A stretch of DNA of 64,000 nucleotides from Flammeovirga yaeyamensis (GTDB lineage: Bacteria > Bacteroidota > Bacteroidia > Cytophagales > Flammeovirgaceae). Both the position numbers and the translations under genes were made by a program. Shown here in pieces: positions 54,313 through 63,853 of this stretch; within the stretch, counting starts at the first letter, position 1; each line of letters begins with the position of its first letter. The stretch is taken from NCBI RefSeq assembly GCF_018736045.1, contig NZ_CP076132.1, positions 4,387,501 through 4,451,500 of the forward strand, written 5' to 3'. Below the pieces are notes generated by a model. That model did no database searches, was not told the DNA's origin, and worked only from the letters and a program-made list of their open reading frames with translations.

Positions 54313-54969
54313 ATGGAAACCACTATAAAAATACTTTTAGTCGATGATCATCAAATGGTTAGGGAGGGATTGAAGTCTTTTCTAGATCAAGAGCATTATC
54401 AAATTGTCGGCGAGGCCAATAACGGAACAGAGGCATTATCACTCTTATCAGATAGAGAGGTAGACGTTTTGGTTACTGATATCACCATGCCTGAAATGGA
54501 TGGTATCGACTTAACAAAAGAAGCTATTAACAAATATCCTTCATTAAATGTATTGGCTTTAACCATGATGAATGAGGGACACAATATTAAAAAGATGTTG
54601 GCAGCGGGGGCGAAAGGGTATGTATTAAAAGATTGTACTCAAAGTGATCTCCGAAAGGCCATCGAAAATGTGGCGAATGGTCAGACTTTCTTCTCAGATG
54701 AAGTGACGGAGACGATCATGCAGGGATTAACCGCTCAACCTTCTCTGAAGAAAAGAGTGGCAACAGAAATTCCCTTGACTAACAGAGAAACAGAAATCCT
54801 ACATTTGATATGTAAAGAATATTCCAATACAGAAATAGCAGAGGCACTTTTTATCTCTGCAAGAACCGTAGAAACCCACAAGCGAAATCTATTGGAAAAA
54901 ACGGGAGTAAAGAATATTGCGGGGTTGGTTTTATACGCCATCGAAAGGAAATTATTCGATGATTTATAA
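54313..54969 (+). CDS. LuxR/NarL family response regulator
   Basis: 218 residues. Receiver domain (about 5-120) with phosphoacceptor D56 in DVLVTDITMPEMDG, acidic DD at 11-12 and K109-like LKDCTQSDL region. The C-terminal LuxR HTH (about 150-212) reads LTNRETEILHLICKEYSNTE, IAEALFISARTVETHKRNL. Encoded directly after its cognate kinase. All catalytic residues are present. Confidence 0.95.
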   Translation: METTIKILLVDDHQMVREGLKSFLDQEHYQIVGEANNGTEALSLLSDREVDVLVTDITMPEMDGIDLTKEAINKYPSLNVLALTMMNEGHNIKKMLAAGAKGYVLKDCTQSDLRKAIENVANGQTFFSDEVTETIMQGLTAQPSLKKRVATEIPLTNRETEILHLICKEYSNTEIAEALFISARTVETHKRNLLEKTGVKNIAGLVLYAIERKLFDDL

Positions 54970-55098
54970 ACTAAGGGATTCACTTATTTTTTGAAGGTCA
55001 GTGGTCCGCGTAGCTTAATGAAAAGAACATCCTTGATATTTGTAACATCACAAAAGGGGAATGAGTCCCTATTAGATTACTAACTTAAAATTAAGAGG

Positions 55099-55254
55099 AT
55101 GAAAACATTAAAGTCTACTGTAGTAATTGGATTCGCATTGCTACTATCGTTATTTACACTAGGATCGTGTGACAACAATAATCAAGAGGTTGGGCCGGAA
55201 GAAAAACCGGAACATCCAATTGTTAACCCAATACCTACTCCATTAGAACAATAA
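55099..55254 (+). CDS. Small lipoprotein, 51 aa
   Basis: ATG 55099 opens 51 codons: MKTLKSTVVIGFALLLSLFT, lipobox LGSC (C24), then a short acidic, proline-rich tail (EEKPEHPIVNPIPTPLEQ). Clearly a tiny lipoprotein by its signal, with its own terminator 20 nt later. It lies 130 nt behind the two-component system. Function unknown. Confidence 0.65.
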   Translation: MKTLKSTVVIGFALLLSLFTLGSCDNNNQEVGPEEKPEHPIVNPIPTPLEQ

Positions 55255-55273
55255 CAAATTAGGTTAAAGAAAT

Positions 55274-55310
55274 AAAGTCCTTGAGGCAGTTTGTCTTGAG
55301 GACTTTTTTT
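55274..55310 (+). terminator. Terminator of the small lipoprotein gene
   Basis: AAAGTCCT / AGGACTTT arms with a 17-nt loop, then TTTTG. Confidence 0.8.
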
Positions 55311-55388
55311 GTGCCTTGTAAAAACTACGTGATTCACGTAGCTACTCAAAATGCTGTTTTTACAGAGAATTTCATCGAGTGGAGCGTC

Positions 55389-55396
55389 TACATTTG
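55389..55396 (+). promoter_or_regulatory. -7 promoter element of the sulfatase gene
   Basis: TACATTTG, exact TAnnTTTG, 22 nt before the sulfatase start codon. No clear -33 box. Confidence 0.35.
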
Positions 55397-55418
55397 TACA
55401 TATCAAATAACACAAGAG

Positions 55419-56945
55419 ATGAAAAAAATAACATACACCTTTTTATTATTGCTATTTGGTTTTCACTGTTTCGGACAGAAAAAACCTAACATTATTATGA
55501 TTATGACGGATGACGTCGCTCCACAAGATATCTCGATTTATCATCGAGGAATCGGAGCGGTGAATACTCCAAATATCGATCAAATTGGTAAAGATGGTAT
55601 GATGCTGACCGATTATTACGCTCAACCAAGTTGTACCGCTGGTCGATCATCATTTTTAACTGGTCAATATCCTATTCGTACTGGTTTAACCTCGGTAGGT
55701 CAGCCCGGGTCGAAGCTAGGCTTACAAGCAGAAGATGTAACGATTGCCGAATTACTAAAAGACAAAGGGTATAATACTGCTCATTTTGGGAAAAGTCATT
55801 TAGGCGATAGAAACGAACACCTTCCAACGGTCCATGGTTTCGACGAGTTTTTCGGGTTCCTTTATCATTTAAATATGATGGATATGCCGGAACAACCTGA
55901 ATTCCCAAAGGACAAAAACTTTGTGGGTCGTCCAAGAAATGTCATCTATAGTAAAGCCACTGATAAAGATGATCAAACTGTAGATCCAAGATGGGGAAAG
56001 GTAGGCAAGCAAGTCATCGAGGACAGAGGCGAATTGGGTAAACTTCGTCAGGAAACATTTGATGATGAAGTGTTGGAAGCTTCTCAAAAATGGATGAAAG
56101 AGAAAAGTAAAAAAGATGAACCTTATTTCTTGTTTTTCAATCCTTCGAGGATGCATCAAGAAATCTATGTGTCGGAAAAGTGGAGAGGAAAAAGTGGGCA
56201 CAGCACGTATGCTGACGGTTTACTTCACTTAGATTATCTAGTGGGCGAATTATTATCCACTTTAGAAAAAACGGGAGAAGCAGAGAATACCATCGTCATG
56301 TTTACTTCTGATAATGGGGTGAACTTATCACATTGGCCAAGCAGTGGATCAGCTTCTTTTAAGGGAGAAAAAGGAACAACTTACGAAGGTGGTTTCAGAG
56401 TACCTATGTTAGTAAAATGGCCTAAGCACATTCCTGCAGGAGAATATAGCGGGGAGTTATTCACAGCTGAAGACTGGTTACCAACATTAATGGCAGCAGT
56501 GGGAGACACCACTGTAAAAGAAGATTTACTTGATTGGACCATAGTAAATGATAAAGACTATAAAGTACATATCGATGGTTACAATCAATTAGGGGTGCTC
56601 ACAAAAGGGGAAAAATCGAGAAGAAGAGAGTTCTTCTATTATGCCGAAAATGAACTACAGGCCATTCGTGTGGATCACTGGAAAATCTATTTAGCCATTA
56701 AAGATGAGTGGTTGAAAGAATCGGAAAAACTGCCTGCAGGATTAATTTGCAACCTAAAACTAGACCCTTACGAAAGGTCTTTAGATACACCTGGTCACTT
56801 CTTATGGATGAAGGAGAAAACTTGGATTTTACCAACAATCGCAGCACCATTGATGAAGTTCGCAAAAAGTATGGAAGAATATCCTTCTAGACAAAAAGGA
56901 ACGGGTATTGGTGCAGCAGCAATTATGAATCAATTAAGTAAATAA
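55419..56945 (+). CDS. Arylsulfatase-family sulfatase
   Basis: 508 residues from ATG 55419, where a signal peptide begins (MKKITYTFLLLLFGFHCFGQ); an upstream TTG at 55281 would add 46 residues overlapping the terminator. Sulfatase signature CTAGR: C72 is the residue matured to formylglycine, with metal ligands D31 and D32 in MTDD and DNGVN further on. Cleaves sulfate esters in the periplasm. In marine Bacteroidota these usually act on sulfated algal polysaccharides, but no glycan cluster surrounds it and no matching GH is nearby. Substrate unknown. Confidence 0.92.
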   Translation: MKKITYTFLLLLFGFHCFGQKKPNIIMIMTDDVAPQDISIYHRGIGAVNTPNIDQIGKDGMMLTDYYAQPSCTAGRSSFLTGQYPIRTGLTSVGQPGSKLGLQAEDVTIAELLKDKGYNTAHFGKSHLGDRNEHLPTVHGFDEFFGFLYHLNMMDMPEQPEFPKDKNFVGRPRNVIYSKATDKDDQTVDPRWGKVGKQVIEDRGELGKLRQETFDDEVLEASQKWMKEKSKKDEPYFLFFNPSRMHQEIYVSEKWRGKSGHSTYADGLLHLDYLVGELLSTLEKTGEAENTIVMFTSDNGVNLSHWPSSGSASFKGEKGTTYEGGFRVPMLVKWPKHIPAGEYSGELFTAEDWLPTLMAAVGDTTVKEDLLDWTIVNDKDYKVHIDGYNQLGVLTKGEKSRRREFFYYAENELQAIRVDHWKIYLAIKDEWLKESEKLPAGLICNLKLDPYERSLDTPGHFLWMKEKTWILPTIAAPLMKFAKSMEEYPSRQKGTGIGAAAIMNQLSK

Positions 56946-57095
56946 ATATCCGAAACCTGAATTTAACTATTATTCGTTTCAGTAAGATTTCTTTTTTATA
57001 TCAAAGCAAACATTATTGAGTTAGTAGTTCCGCTATAATTTTAATAAGTGTATTTTGATTTGAATAGTTATCAAAATAGAACTGGTTTTGTTTTG

Positions 57096-57123
57096 GCCGG
57101 ATGCATTACGCATTCGGCTTTTT
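57096..57123 (+). terminator. Terminator of the sulfatase gene
   Basis: GCCGgATGC / GCATtCGGC with a 5-nt loop, then TTTTT. It sits between convergent genes. Confidence 0.8.
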
Positions 57124-57125
57124 AA

Positions 57126-57509
57126 TTATAACCTGACCTCAAACCTTCTCATCATATTCACCACTTTTTCGTCGGGAACATTGTGTACGGAAATACCGTC
57201 ATGTCTGTTTTCTACAATCACCGAACTTACTTGATAATTATATTTTTCAGCTACTTTAAAATAAGGAATCATTTCCTGTTCTGTGGTAAAAGTATTTGAA
57301 ACAATCACCAACTCCTGCCCTCTTCGAATACACATTTCGGCCATCTCCAAACAACTTTTGTGTGCATAATCTAATTTGCGGACATCAAACTCATATTCGC
57401 CTCTATCGTTTACCATAAAATCGTCTGCTTCAATGGAACCTCCTAACGATTGTGCTAGTGTTGTTTTACCTGAACCTGGTAACCCTCTCAATAATAGTAA
57501 CCTACCCAT
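57126..57509 (-). CDS. Small P-loop kinase-like protein (AAA_33 type)
   Basis: 127 residues. Walker A LLRGLPGSGKTTLAQ near the start, SIEADDFMV after it, and a short VIVSNTFTT strand, as in ATP-binding proteins related to polynucleotide kinase or N4BP2-like ATPases. Shorter than most, cytoplasmic. It may phosphorylate nucleotides or RNA ends, but the acceptor is unknown. Convergent with the sulfatase. Confidence 0.75.
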   Translation of the reverse strand: MGRLLLLRGLPGSGKTTLAQSLGGSIEADDFMVNDRGEYEFDVRKLDYAHKSCLEMAEMCIRRGQELVIVSNTFTTEQEMIPYFKVAEKYNYQVSSVIVENRHDGISVHNVPDEKVVNMMRRFEVRL

Positions 57510-57609
57510 AACTAAAAAATAACATAATATTTTTACTATTTAATAATATATCATTTAACTTTAAATACCAACCGAGTATTTATAATTTTCGTAACTATTA
57601 CCTTATCAA

Positions 57610-57867
57610 ATGATACACTTACAACACGTTACATTCAACAAATTGAGCTTGGTGCAGAAAGCTGAGATAGTTCAATACTTTTCAGATTTCCTTAGTACGA
57701 TCACTAGGCTAGGCAAGAAAATCGAATTGTACAATTACGACGGTACATACATTGAGGTTTTGTACAAAAACAATACATCCTACGATAACGAAATTGAATC
57801 GATTATGGAATATGATCGTTTACTTCCTTTTTGTCCAAAAATCGATTGGAAAAAGTATTTAAAATAA
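57610..57867 (+). CDS. Hypothetical protein, 85 aa
   Basis: Small cytoplasmic protein beginning MIHLQHVTFNKLSLVQKAEI with YNYDGTYIEVLYKNNTSYDN in the middle. No family recognised. It has its own upstream gap and a terminator 3 nt after the stop, so it is likely a true gene. Divergent from the P-loop protein. Confidence 0.55.
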   Translation: MIHLQHVTFNKLSLVQKAEIVQYFSDFLSTITRLGKKIELYNYDGTYIEVLYKNNTSYDNEIESIMEYDRLLPFCPKIDWKKYLK

Positions 57868-57870
57868 AAA

Positions 57871-57912
57871 GAGATTGCTACATTTCACTGCAACAATCTC
57901 CTTAATTATTCT
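57871..57912. terminator. Bidirectional terminator before pepT
   Basis: GAGATTG / CAATCTC arms (57871-57900). T-rich sequence follows on the plus strand (CTTAATTATTC) and CTTTTTATTTT on the minus strand. Confidence 0.7.
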
Positions 57913-57923
57913 TTTTTTCTTTA

Positions 57924-59150
57924 CTATTTCTTAGCCACTAATTCCGCAATCTTAATGATAACATTTGTTGCTGCTTCCATAGTTGGTACCGGCACATATT
58001 CGTAACGAGCATGCATATTATGTCCACCTGCAAAGATATTTGGACAAGGTAACCCCTTAAATGATAATTGAGCTCCATCAGTTCCCCCACGAATGGCTTT
58101 TACATCTGGCTCAATATTTAATTCTTTCATCGCCTCAATAGCGAAGTCGACAATATGCATATTTGGAGCAACTTTCTCCTTCATATTGTAATACTGATCT
58201 ACCAACTCTAATTTCACTCTATCTGCACCATATTCACTTTGGAAAGTTTTCACCAAAGATTCCATATGATCCTTTCTTGAAATAAATAAGTTATGATCGT
58301 GATCACGGATAATATATTGTAATTTCGTTTCTTCTACAGATCCACTCATAGTTAATAAGTGATAGAAACCTTCGTACTTTTCTGTTTGCTCTGGCGTTTC
58401 GCTTTGAGGGAATTTTGTCGCAAATTTCGCAGCAATATTCATAGAGTTCACCATTTTACCCTTAGCAGTACCAGGGTGAACATTTTGTCCTGTAAAAGTT
58501 ACCTCAGCATAAGCAGCGTTAAAGTTTTCGTACTCAAATTCTCCCATAGGACCTCCGTCCATAGTATACGCCCACTCAGCACCAAACTTTTCAACATCAA
58601 ATAAGTTGGCACCTTTACCCACTTCTTCGTCCGGAGTGAAGCCTACTTTAATGGTACCGTGCTTAATTTCAGGATGCTTAATCAGATAATCCATTGCTTC
58701 CATGATCTCAGCCACACCTGCTTTATCATCAGCACCTAAAAGTGTAGTACCGTCTGTAGTGACGATCGTTTGTCCTTTATATTTCTTGATTTCAGGAAAT
58801 TCCTCTGTCGTTAAAACGATGTTTTGTTCCTTATTTAAAACGATATCCTCACCATCATAATTTTCCCACACCTGAGGCTTCACATCTTTACCTGTTAAAT
58901 CTGGAGTGGTATCCACATGGGCGATAAACCCGATAGTTGGAACTTCTTTATCGATATTAGAAGGAAGCGTAGCCATTACATAGCAGTTCTCGTCGATGCT
59001 GACATCCTGCATGCCCATCGCTTTTAATTCGTCTACTAGTAAGTTCGCTAAATCAAATTGTTTTTTTGTACTTGGTATTTGCTCAATGCCCGGAACAGAT
59101 TCTGTATCGATTTTCACGTAACGTAAAAATCTATCCAATAGGTTTTCCAT
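57924..59150 (-). CDS. pepT: Peptidase T (tripeptidase)
   Basis: 408-residue M20 zinc metallopeptidase removing N-terminal residues from tripeptides. Signatures: [14 protein letters not shown] (metal His and Asp), [20 protein letters not shown] (bridging Asp), [12 protein letters not shown] (catalytic Glu pair), and the C-terminal [35 protein letters not shown]. Full length. Cytoplasmic. TATCTTTG on the minus strand (59203-59210) is an exact -7 element upstream. Confidence 0.97.
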   Translation of the reverse strand: MENLLDRFLRYVKIDTESVPGIEQIPSTKKQFDLANLLVDELKAMGMQDVSIDENCYVMATLPSNIDKEVPTIGFIAHVDTTPDLTGKDVKPQVWENYDGEDIVLNKEQNIVLTTEEFPEIKKYKGQTIVTTDGTTLLGADDKAGVAEIMEAMDYLIKHPEIKHGTIKVGFTPDEEVGKGANLFDVEKFGAEWAYTMDGGPMGEFEYENFNAAYAEVTFTGQNVHPGTAKGKMVNSMNIAAKFATKFPQSETPEQTEKYEGFYHLLTMSGSVEETKLQYIIRDHDHNLFISRKDHMESLVKTFQSEYGADRVKLELVDQYYNMKEKVAPNMHIVDFAIEAMKELNIEPDVKAIRGGTDGAQLSFKGLPCPNIFAGGHNMHARYEYVPVPTMEAATNVIIKIAELVAKK

Positions 59151-59424
59151 GAATGATATGTTATATATGTTTAATTGTCTCTTACGCTTATAAATGATCT
59201 TTCAAAGATACAATTATAAACTTTTAATGCTTATTTAGATAGTAATTGATATTCTCAAAAAGAGGATCTTACTCATTTAAAAGTTATTACTATAACTTGT
59301 TGACGATAAATAAGTAAAAAAAGTTTAATTAATTCGATGATAAATGTGAATAAAACTTGTGACTAGCATCTTTTTTGTAACTTGCAACCTGAAAAATTTT
59401 TTCAATAATTAGAAAACACACACC

Positions 59425-60171
59425 ATGAAACTGCTGGAAGGCAAAAACGTATTGATCACAGGTGCGTCTAAAGGTATTGGACGTGCAATCGCAATTCGTT
59501 GCGCGGAGCATGGCGCAAATATAGGATTCACTTATCTTTCAAGCGTTGAAAAAGGAGAAGCATTAGTAGCTGAATTAGAAGGTTACGGTGTTAAAGCTAA
59601 AGGTTACCGTTCTGATGCATCAGATTTCGAAGCAGCTGAAAAACTTATCGCAGACTTCACTACTGACTTCGATTCATTAGATAGTTTAATCAACAACGCT
59701 GGTATCACAAAAGATACTTTATTAATGCGTATGTCAGAAGAACAATTCGACGACGTTATTCGCGTTAACTTAAAGTCAATCTTTAACTTAACAAAAGCTG
59801 CAACTAAAACTTTCTTAAAACAACGTAAAGGAGCTATCATTAACATGAGCTCAGTTGTTGGTGTTTACGGAAATGCAGGTCAAGCCAACTATGCTGCTTC
59901 AAAAGCAGGTATTATTGGATTCACAAAATCTGTAGCAAAAGAGTTAGCTCCAAGAAACATTAGAGTAAACGCTGTTGCTCCTGGTTTTATCGAAACAGAA
60001 ATGACAGAGACTTTAGATGATAAAGTAAAACAAGTTTGGTTACAAGACATCCCTATGAAACGTGGTGGACGTCCGGAAGAAGTAGCTGATCTTTGTGTGT
60101 TCTTATCTTCTGATATGTCAACTTATATTACTGCTCAAACAATCCAATTAACTGGTGGTATGAAGAGCTAG
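59425..60171 (+). CDS. fabG: 3-oxoacyl-[acyl-carrier-protein] reductase FabG
   Basis: 248-residue short-chain dehydrogenase. Cofactor motif TGASKGIGRAIA, NNAGITKDTLL, catalytic S in INMSSVVGVYG, YxxxK as YAASKAG, and the FabG-typical RGGRPEEVADLCVFLSSDMS, YITAQTIQLTGGM end. It reduces beta-ketoacyl-ACP with NADPH in fatty-acid elongation. Its codons look like those of a highly expressed gene. Single gene with a perfect terminator. Confidence 0.95.
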   Translation: MKLLEGKNVLITGASKGIGRAIAIRCAEHGANIGFTYLSSVEKGEALVAELEGYGVKAKGYRSDASDFEAAEKLIADFTTDFDSLDSLINNAGITKDTLLMRMSEEQFDDVIRVNLKSIFNLTKAATKTFLKQRKGAIINMSSVVGVYGNAGQANYAASKAGIIGFTKSVAKELAPRNIRVNAVAPGFIETEMTETLDDKVKQVWLQDIPMKRGGRPEEVADLCVFLSSDMSTYITAQTIQLTGGMKS

Positions 60172-60218
60172 TTTCAGGTAGAAATTTGATATTCTACAGA
60201 CTGAAATATATGATATTG

Positions 60219-60248
60219 GGCTTCTCAAGATATTGAGAAGCCTTTTTT
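60219..60248 (+). terminator. fabG terminator
   Basis: GGCTTCTCAA / TTGAGAAGCC perfect 10-bp stem with a 4-nt loop, then six T. Confidence 0.9.
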
Positions 60249-60310
60249 AATAATGTATCAACTAACAAATACTCTTAATTTTTTCTCTTTAAAGTAAACA
60301 GATAAAAACT

Positions 60311-61987
60311 ATGAACTCTTTAATAAAGATATCTATTCTATTCTTCACTTTTCTATCTTCCCTTACCACCACTATTCTTGCTCAAGATTTAATGGAGGTA
60401 CAATATAATTACAGAGATATTAGAGCAATCGAAAAAAGGCATGAAATACAAACGATTGAAAATAAAACAACTAAAATCAGAGTTGTTTTAGAAAAGGAAA
60501 ATAAAAACCTTTTAGTTTCTTTAATCACAATCGATAAAAAAACAAATAAACTAACCACAAATCGTCTAAGTGGATATTATCATTTAAAAACTGCTCACTA
60601 CATTGAAGGAAATTTAAAATACAATTTTGAAAAAGTCATTGAAGATTATCAAGGAAACTTTTGGGTGTTATCTTCTGTCTACTCTCCTAAAAGTCAAAAA
60701 CTATATCGAAGATCCTTTGATACCAATACAGGAAAGTTAGGAACCAATATATTAATGTGCGAAAGAGAAATTCACGATTATGCTGGAAGAGCTGTAAAAT
60801 ATAAGGGTACTTATTTTTCTAATGTCAATTATCATTTTGTTCAATCAAAAAACAAACAGTTTTTTTCTATAGTAACTTATTTTTCTAATGCTAAATTAAA
60901 AAATACCAAAATGATGATTGATATTATAGATAAAAACTTTGATAACTATTGGAGTACAACAACTACACTTAATACATTTAATGATCAGGCCTATTACCAA
61001 AATCATGATCCATATAAATCTCCTTTCGAATTTAAAGATATATTAATTACCGGTAATGGGATTATTTTCGCCATGCATAAGGTTTATAACTCTGATAAAA
61101 GAAAAGATAAATTTTATATTCTTAAAGCTTTCAAAAAAGGAGAAAAAGAGCCTATCACACATTACATAAGACATGATGAAAAAAATATTCATGATTTAAG
61201 TATTACAATTAATAACTCAAATAATGTACTTGTCTCAGGTTTCTACAACACAAAGAAAAAATACAAGTCTGAAAAAATTGAAGGGTTGTATTTCCTCAAT
61301 ATCAATTCTGATGAAATGTCAATGATAACAGAAAGTTATACACCATTTAATCGAGATCAATTAAAATCTTTTTGGATACCATCAGTTCATCCGTTTGGTG
61401 ATCAGAAAAAATTTAAATCCATCGTTAAAAATGCAACTTATAATTTCGATCATAACGAAGACTTTGTACTCGATAATTACTATTATACTTTAAAATTAAT
61501 TCCACATGAAAATAACTCATTCTCATTAGTCTCTGAAACAATAATACCTCCATTAGTTGCTGAAAATCTTCAAATAATTAATATAAATGAATTCGGTAAA
61601 ATCAATTGGATAAAATGTTTTAGGAAAAAAAATATCACAAAAAAAGAAGCTAGATTAGAAAAATTAGCCTATTCATCAACTATTTCTTCTTTATATCATA
61701 AACCTCATTCTTCAGTTTTTGAAATATTAGATCACGTTGTTATGATTTACAGAGAAGATAAAAAAGTCATATTAGGCATCGTAAACTCTAATGGTGAAAC
61801 TCAATTTGACCTCATTTATGACAATGAAATAAAAAATGATTTATCAAAATATAGGATATATCCTGGTGAAATCACTCTAGCAAGTTATAACTCATTAATG
61901 GGGATTGCTTTCTATAACCAAAAAGAGGTAAAAGACGAAAAAGTTAAAATTCTTGACTATAAATTTAATCTCAAAAATCCTCAATAA
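60311..61987 (+). CDS. Hypothetical exported protein
   Basis: 558 residues with a signal peptide (MNSLIKISILFFTFLSSLTT, cut near LAQ). The mature part is a run of beta-strand-like segments with recurring KNFDNYW, YYQNHDPYKSPF, YFLNIN and FGKINWIKCF patterns, possibly a beta-propeller. AT-rich with many Lys/Asn codons. I recognise no family. It stands alone between two terminators. Confidence 0.6.
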   Translation: MNSLIKISILFFTFLSSLTTTILAQDLMEVQYNYRDIRAIEKRHEIQTIENKTTKIRVVLEKENKNLLVSLITIDKKTNKLTTNRLSGYYHLKTAHYIEGNLKYNFEKVIEDYQGNFWVLSSVYSPKSQKLYRRSFDTNTGKLGTNILMCEREIHDYAGRAVKYKGTYFSNVNYHFVQSKNKQFFSIVTYFSNAKLKNTKMMIDIIDKNFDNYWSTTTTLNTFNDQAYYQNHDPYKSPFEFKDILITGNGIIFAMHKVYNSDKRKDKFYILKAFKKGEKEPITHYIRHDEKNIHDLSITINNSNNVLVSGFYNTKKKYKSEKIEGLYFLNINSDEMSMITESYTPFNRDQLKSFWIPSVHPFGDQKKFKSIVKNATYNFDHNEDFVLDNYYYTLKLIPHENNSFSLVSETIIPPLVAENLQIININEFGKINWIKCFRKKNITKKEARLEKLAYSSTISSLYHKPHSSVFEILDHVVMIYREDKKVILGIVNSNGETQFDLIYDNEIKNDLSKYRIYPGEITLASYNSLMGIAFYNQKEVKDEKVKILDYKFNLKNPQ

Positions 61988-61996
61988 TATTTATTC

Positions 61997-62029
61997 AAGG
62001 CTTCTCATTTATTATGAGGGCCTTTTTTT
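61997..62029 (+). terminator. Terminator of the exported protein gene
   Basis: AAGGC-t-TCTCAT / ATGAGgGCCTT stem, then TTTTT. Confidence 0.8.
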
Positions 62030-62462
62030 GTTGTAGAGAGATTTTTATTGACAGATGAAGTAATCTTTGCAAAAAGATATTTTAAGTAATAAGTAATAGG
62101 TAATAACTAATAGGTTTTCTAATAGTTTGCTCCTCATTACGTTGTTTATGTTTTTCTTTTTAGGCAATTCTGTATACTACCTTATATCATTTAAGTAATT
62201 AGTCTTTTCACGAGGGGTTCCACTGCCTCGTTGGTGAAGATGGTCGCTTTTGGAGTATGGAAAAGAAAAGGCACTTCAAGAAAAGATAACTTTTTGTCGT
62301 TAGTTCGAGGGGTTTCACCACCTCTCTTATGATATGAAAGTCATCCCTATTAGTTATTAATTATAAGTTATTAGTTAAAAACGAGCATAAACTCAGCAAC
62401 TCCTACCTACTACCTGCTACCTACTACCTACTACCTACTACCTACTACCTACTACCTAAAAA
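62030..62462. repeat. Composite repeat element copy B (inverted relative to copy A)
   Basis: Gene-free. Contains TAAnTAA heptamers (62091-62115), REP-like hairpins ACGAGG...CCTCGT (62210-62231) and CGAGGGGTTTCACCACCTCTC (62306-62326), an ATTAGTT-type heptamer array (62349-62376), the block 62374-62400 and seven CTACTAC-type heptamers (62407-62455). Read on the minus strand its blocks run in the same order as copy A at 50342-50608. Confidence 0.75.
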
Positions 62463-62496
62463 TAAAAAACCCTAGGCAGATCAAACTACCTAGGGT
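62463..62496 (-). terminator. Terminator of the beta-helix lipoprotein gene
   Basis: ACCCTAGG / CCTAGGGT arms with a 12-nt loop, followed on the minus strand by TTTTTATTTTTAGG. Confidence 0.85.
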
Positions 62497-62575
62497 ACTC
62501 GCGATTTGGTGAGCGTGAGTTTTAGTATTAGCTCTGTTTTGGGAAGTGAGAGCTAAGTCTAAATATATATTTTAA

Positions 62576-63766
62576 TTATTCACAAGTTTCACAATCGTCA
62601 ACGTACTCAACTTCTGAGTCTACACCGTCAACTGTGTATTTAGAAACTACAACTTCGTCGTTTAATACGTTAGTGATAGTTACGTCGTTGTGAACGTCAA
62701 AACCTTTCTTAGCATTCATTACTTTGATGTTCTCGAAAGTACCTTTAGCACCTTCTCTTACTCTGAAAGCAGTAGTCTCACCAGCAACACCCATTACAGT
62801 TACGTTTTTAACTGTAGCATTAGAGTAAGGCTCAGCAGAGTTGTTTTTAGAGTTATTGTCGATTTCGAAAGCTTTATCGAATTCTCTTGAAGCATCGTGC
62901 TCAACCCAAAGGTTAGTTAGGTTACCAACGAAACCGTGCGCCCAGTCAAATGAGTCATCTTCGTTACCAGTAGAAACTAAGTTAGTACCGTTTACAGTAC
63001 CACCGAACCACTCAAGTCCGTCATCAGTACCTTTCCAAGCTTGTAAGTTTTCTAAAACAGTACCGTTACCAACACCTGAGAAAGTAAATCCGTTGTGCTC
63101 AGACTCATCGTTGTACTTGTATCCAGTGTACTCAACACGAACATACTTTAACATACCTGAGTTATCAGCTGCATCGTTACCACCGTACTTAACATTAGAA
63201 TCAACTTCTGGAGAAGCTTCACCGTTAGAATCACCGTTGTTAATTGGAGCATTACCATTAATAAGAACACCACCCCAAGCACCTGGCTGCTTTAACTCAG
63301 AAGTAAATACGATCATATCTTGAGCTGTACCAACTGCTTCAATTTTAGCACCTTTAAGTACCATTAAATAAGCACCTGATGCTTGATCATTTTCATTTTT
63401 AGCGAAAACATGAGTACCAGCAGCGATTTCTAAAGTCTTACCAGCAGGAACTTTAATAGCACCAGAGATAGATACATTACCTGTCCAGCTTAATTGATCA
63501 TCAGTTAATTCACCTTCAGTTAAAACTAAATCGTAGCTACCTGGCTTTGCTTCACTTGTGTGATCTAAACCTACAGCAAAAGATAATTCACCTGCAACAG
63601 CACCTGTTCCTTGACCGTCAGCAACAATTTTAGCTGCTGCAATAGCTTGATCTTGTAATCTAACATCCGGCTGAGGAGTAGTCTTATTGTCGTCATTACT
63701 GTCACATGACATTACTGATGCTGCTAAAGCTGCAGCTACAATCGCAAATCTGAATTGCTTTTTCAT
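62576..63766 (-). CDS. Beta-helix surface lipoprotein, TonB-receptor partner
   Basis: 396 residues; lipobox VMSC (C21) after MKKQFRFAIVAAALAASVMS. The body shows beta-helix turns (VPAGKTLEIAAGTHVFAKNE, GTVLENLQAWKGTDDGLEWF, GNLTNLWVEHDASREFDKAF, ATVKNVTVMGVAGETTAFRV) and ends in an acidic CETCE. It is the same kind of protein as the one at 13488-14921 and likewise follows a TonB receptor. Codon usage is biased as in strongly expressed genes. Confidence 0.8.
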   Translation of the reverse strand: MKKQFRFAIVAAALAASVMSCDSNDDNKTTPQPDVRLQDQAIAAAKIVADGQGTGAVAGELSFAVGLDHTSEAKPGSYDLVLTEGELTDDQLSWTGNVSISGAIKVPAGKTLEIAAGTHVFAKNENDQASGAYLMVLKGAKIEAVGTAQDMIVFTSELKQPGAWGGVLINGNAPINNGDSNGEASPEVDSNVKYGGNDAADNSGMLKYVRVEYTGYKYNDESEHNGFTFSGVGNGTVLENLQAWKGTDDGLEWFGGTVNGTNLVSTGNEDDSFDWAHGFVGNLTNLWVEHDASREFDKAFEIDNNSKNNSAEPYSNATVKNVTVMGVAGETTAFRVREGAKGTFENIKVMNAKKGFDVHNDVTITNVLNDEVVVSKYTVDGVDSEVEYVDDCETCE

Positions 63767-63810
63767 AATAAAAAATGTAATTTTACCGCGTATTAAAAAG
63801 ATTAATTTTT

Positions 63811-63837
63811 AGAGGGTTGGGATTTTTCCAACCCTCT
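63811..63837. other. Hairpin between receptor and lipoprotein genes
   Basis: AGAGGGTTGG / CCAACCCTCT, perfect 10-bp stem in the 87-nt gap. T-rich sequence follows on the plus strand; on the coding minus strand there is no U-tract, so it may act as an mRNA processing or stability element that lets the lipoprotein be made in excess. Confidence 0.5.
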
Positions 63838-63853
63838 TTTGTTTTTTGTTGGT

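Noticed and set aside
55281-55418. Long start of the sulfatase
   Set aside because: It would begin within a terminator hairpin and place 46 residues before a clean signal peptide.
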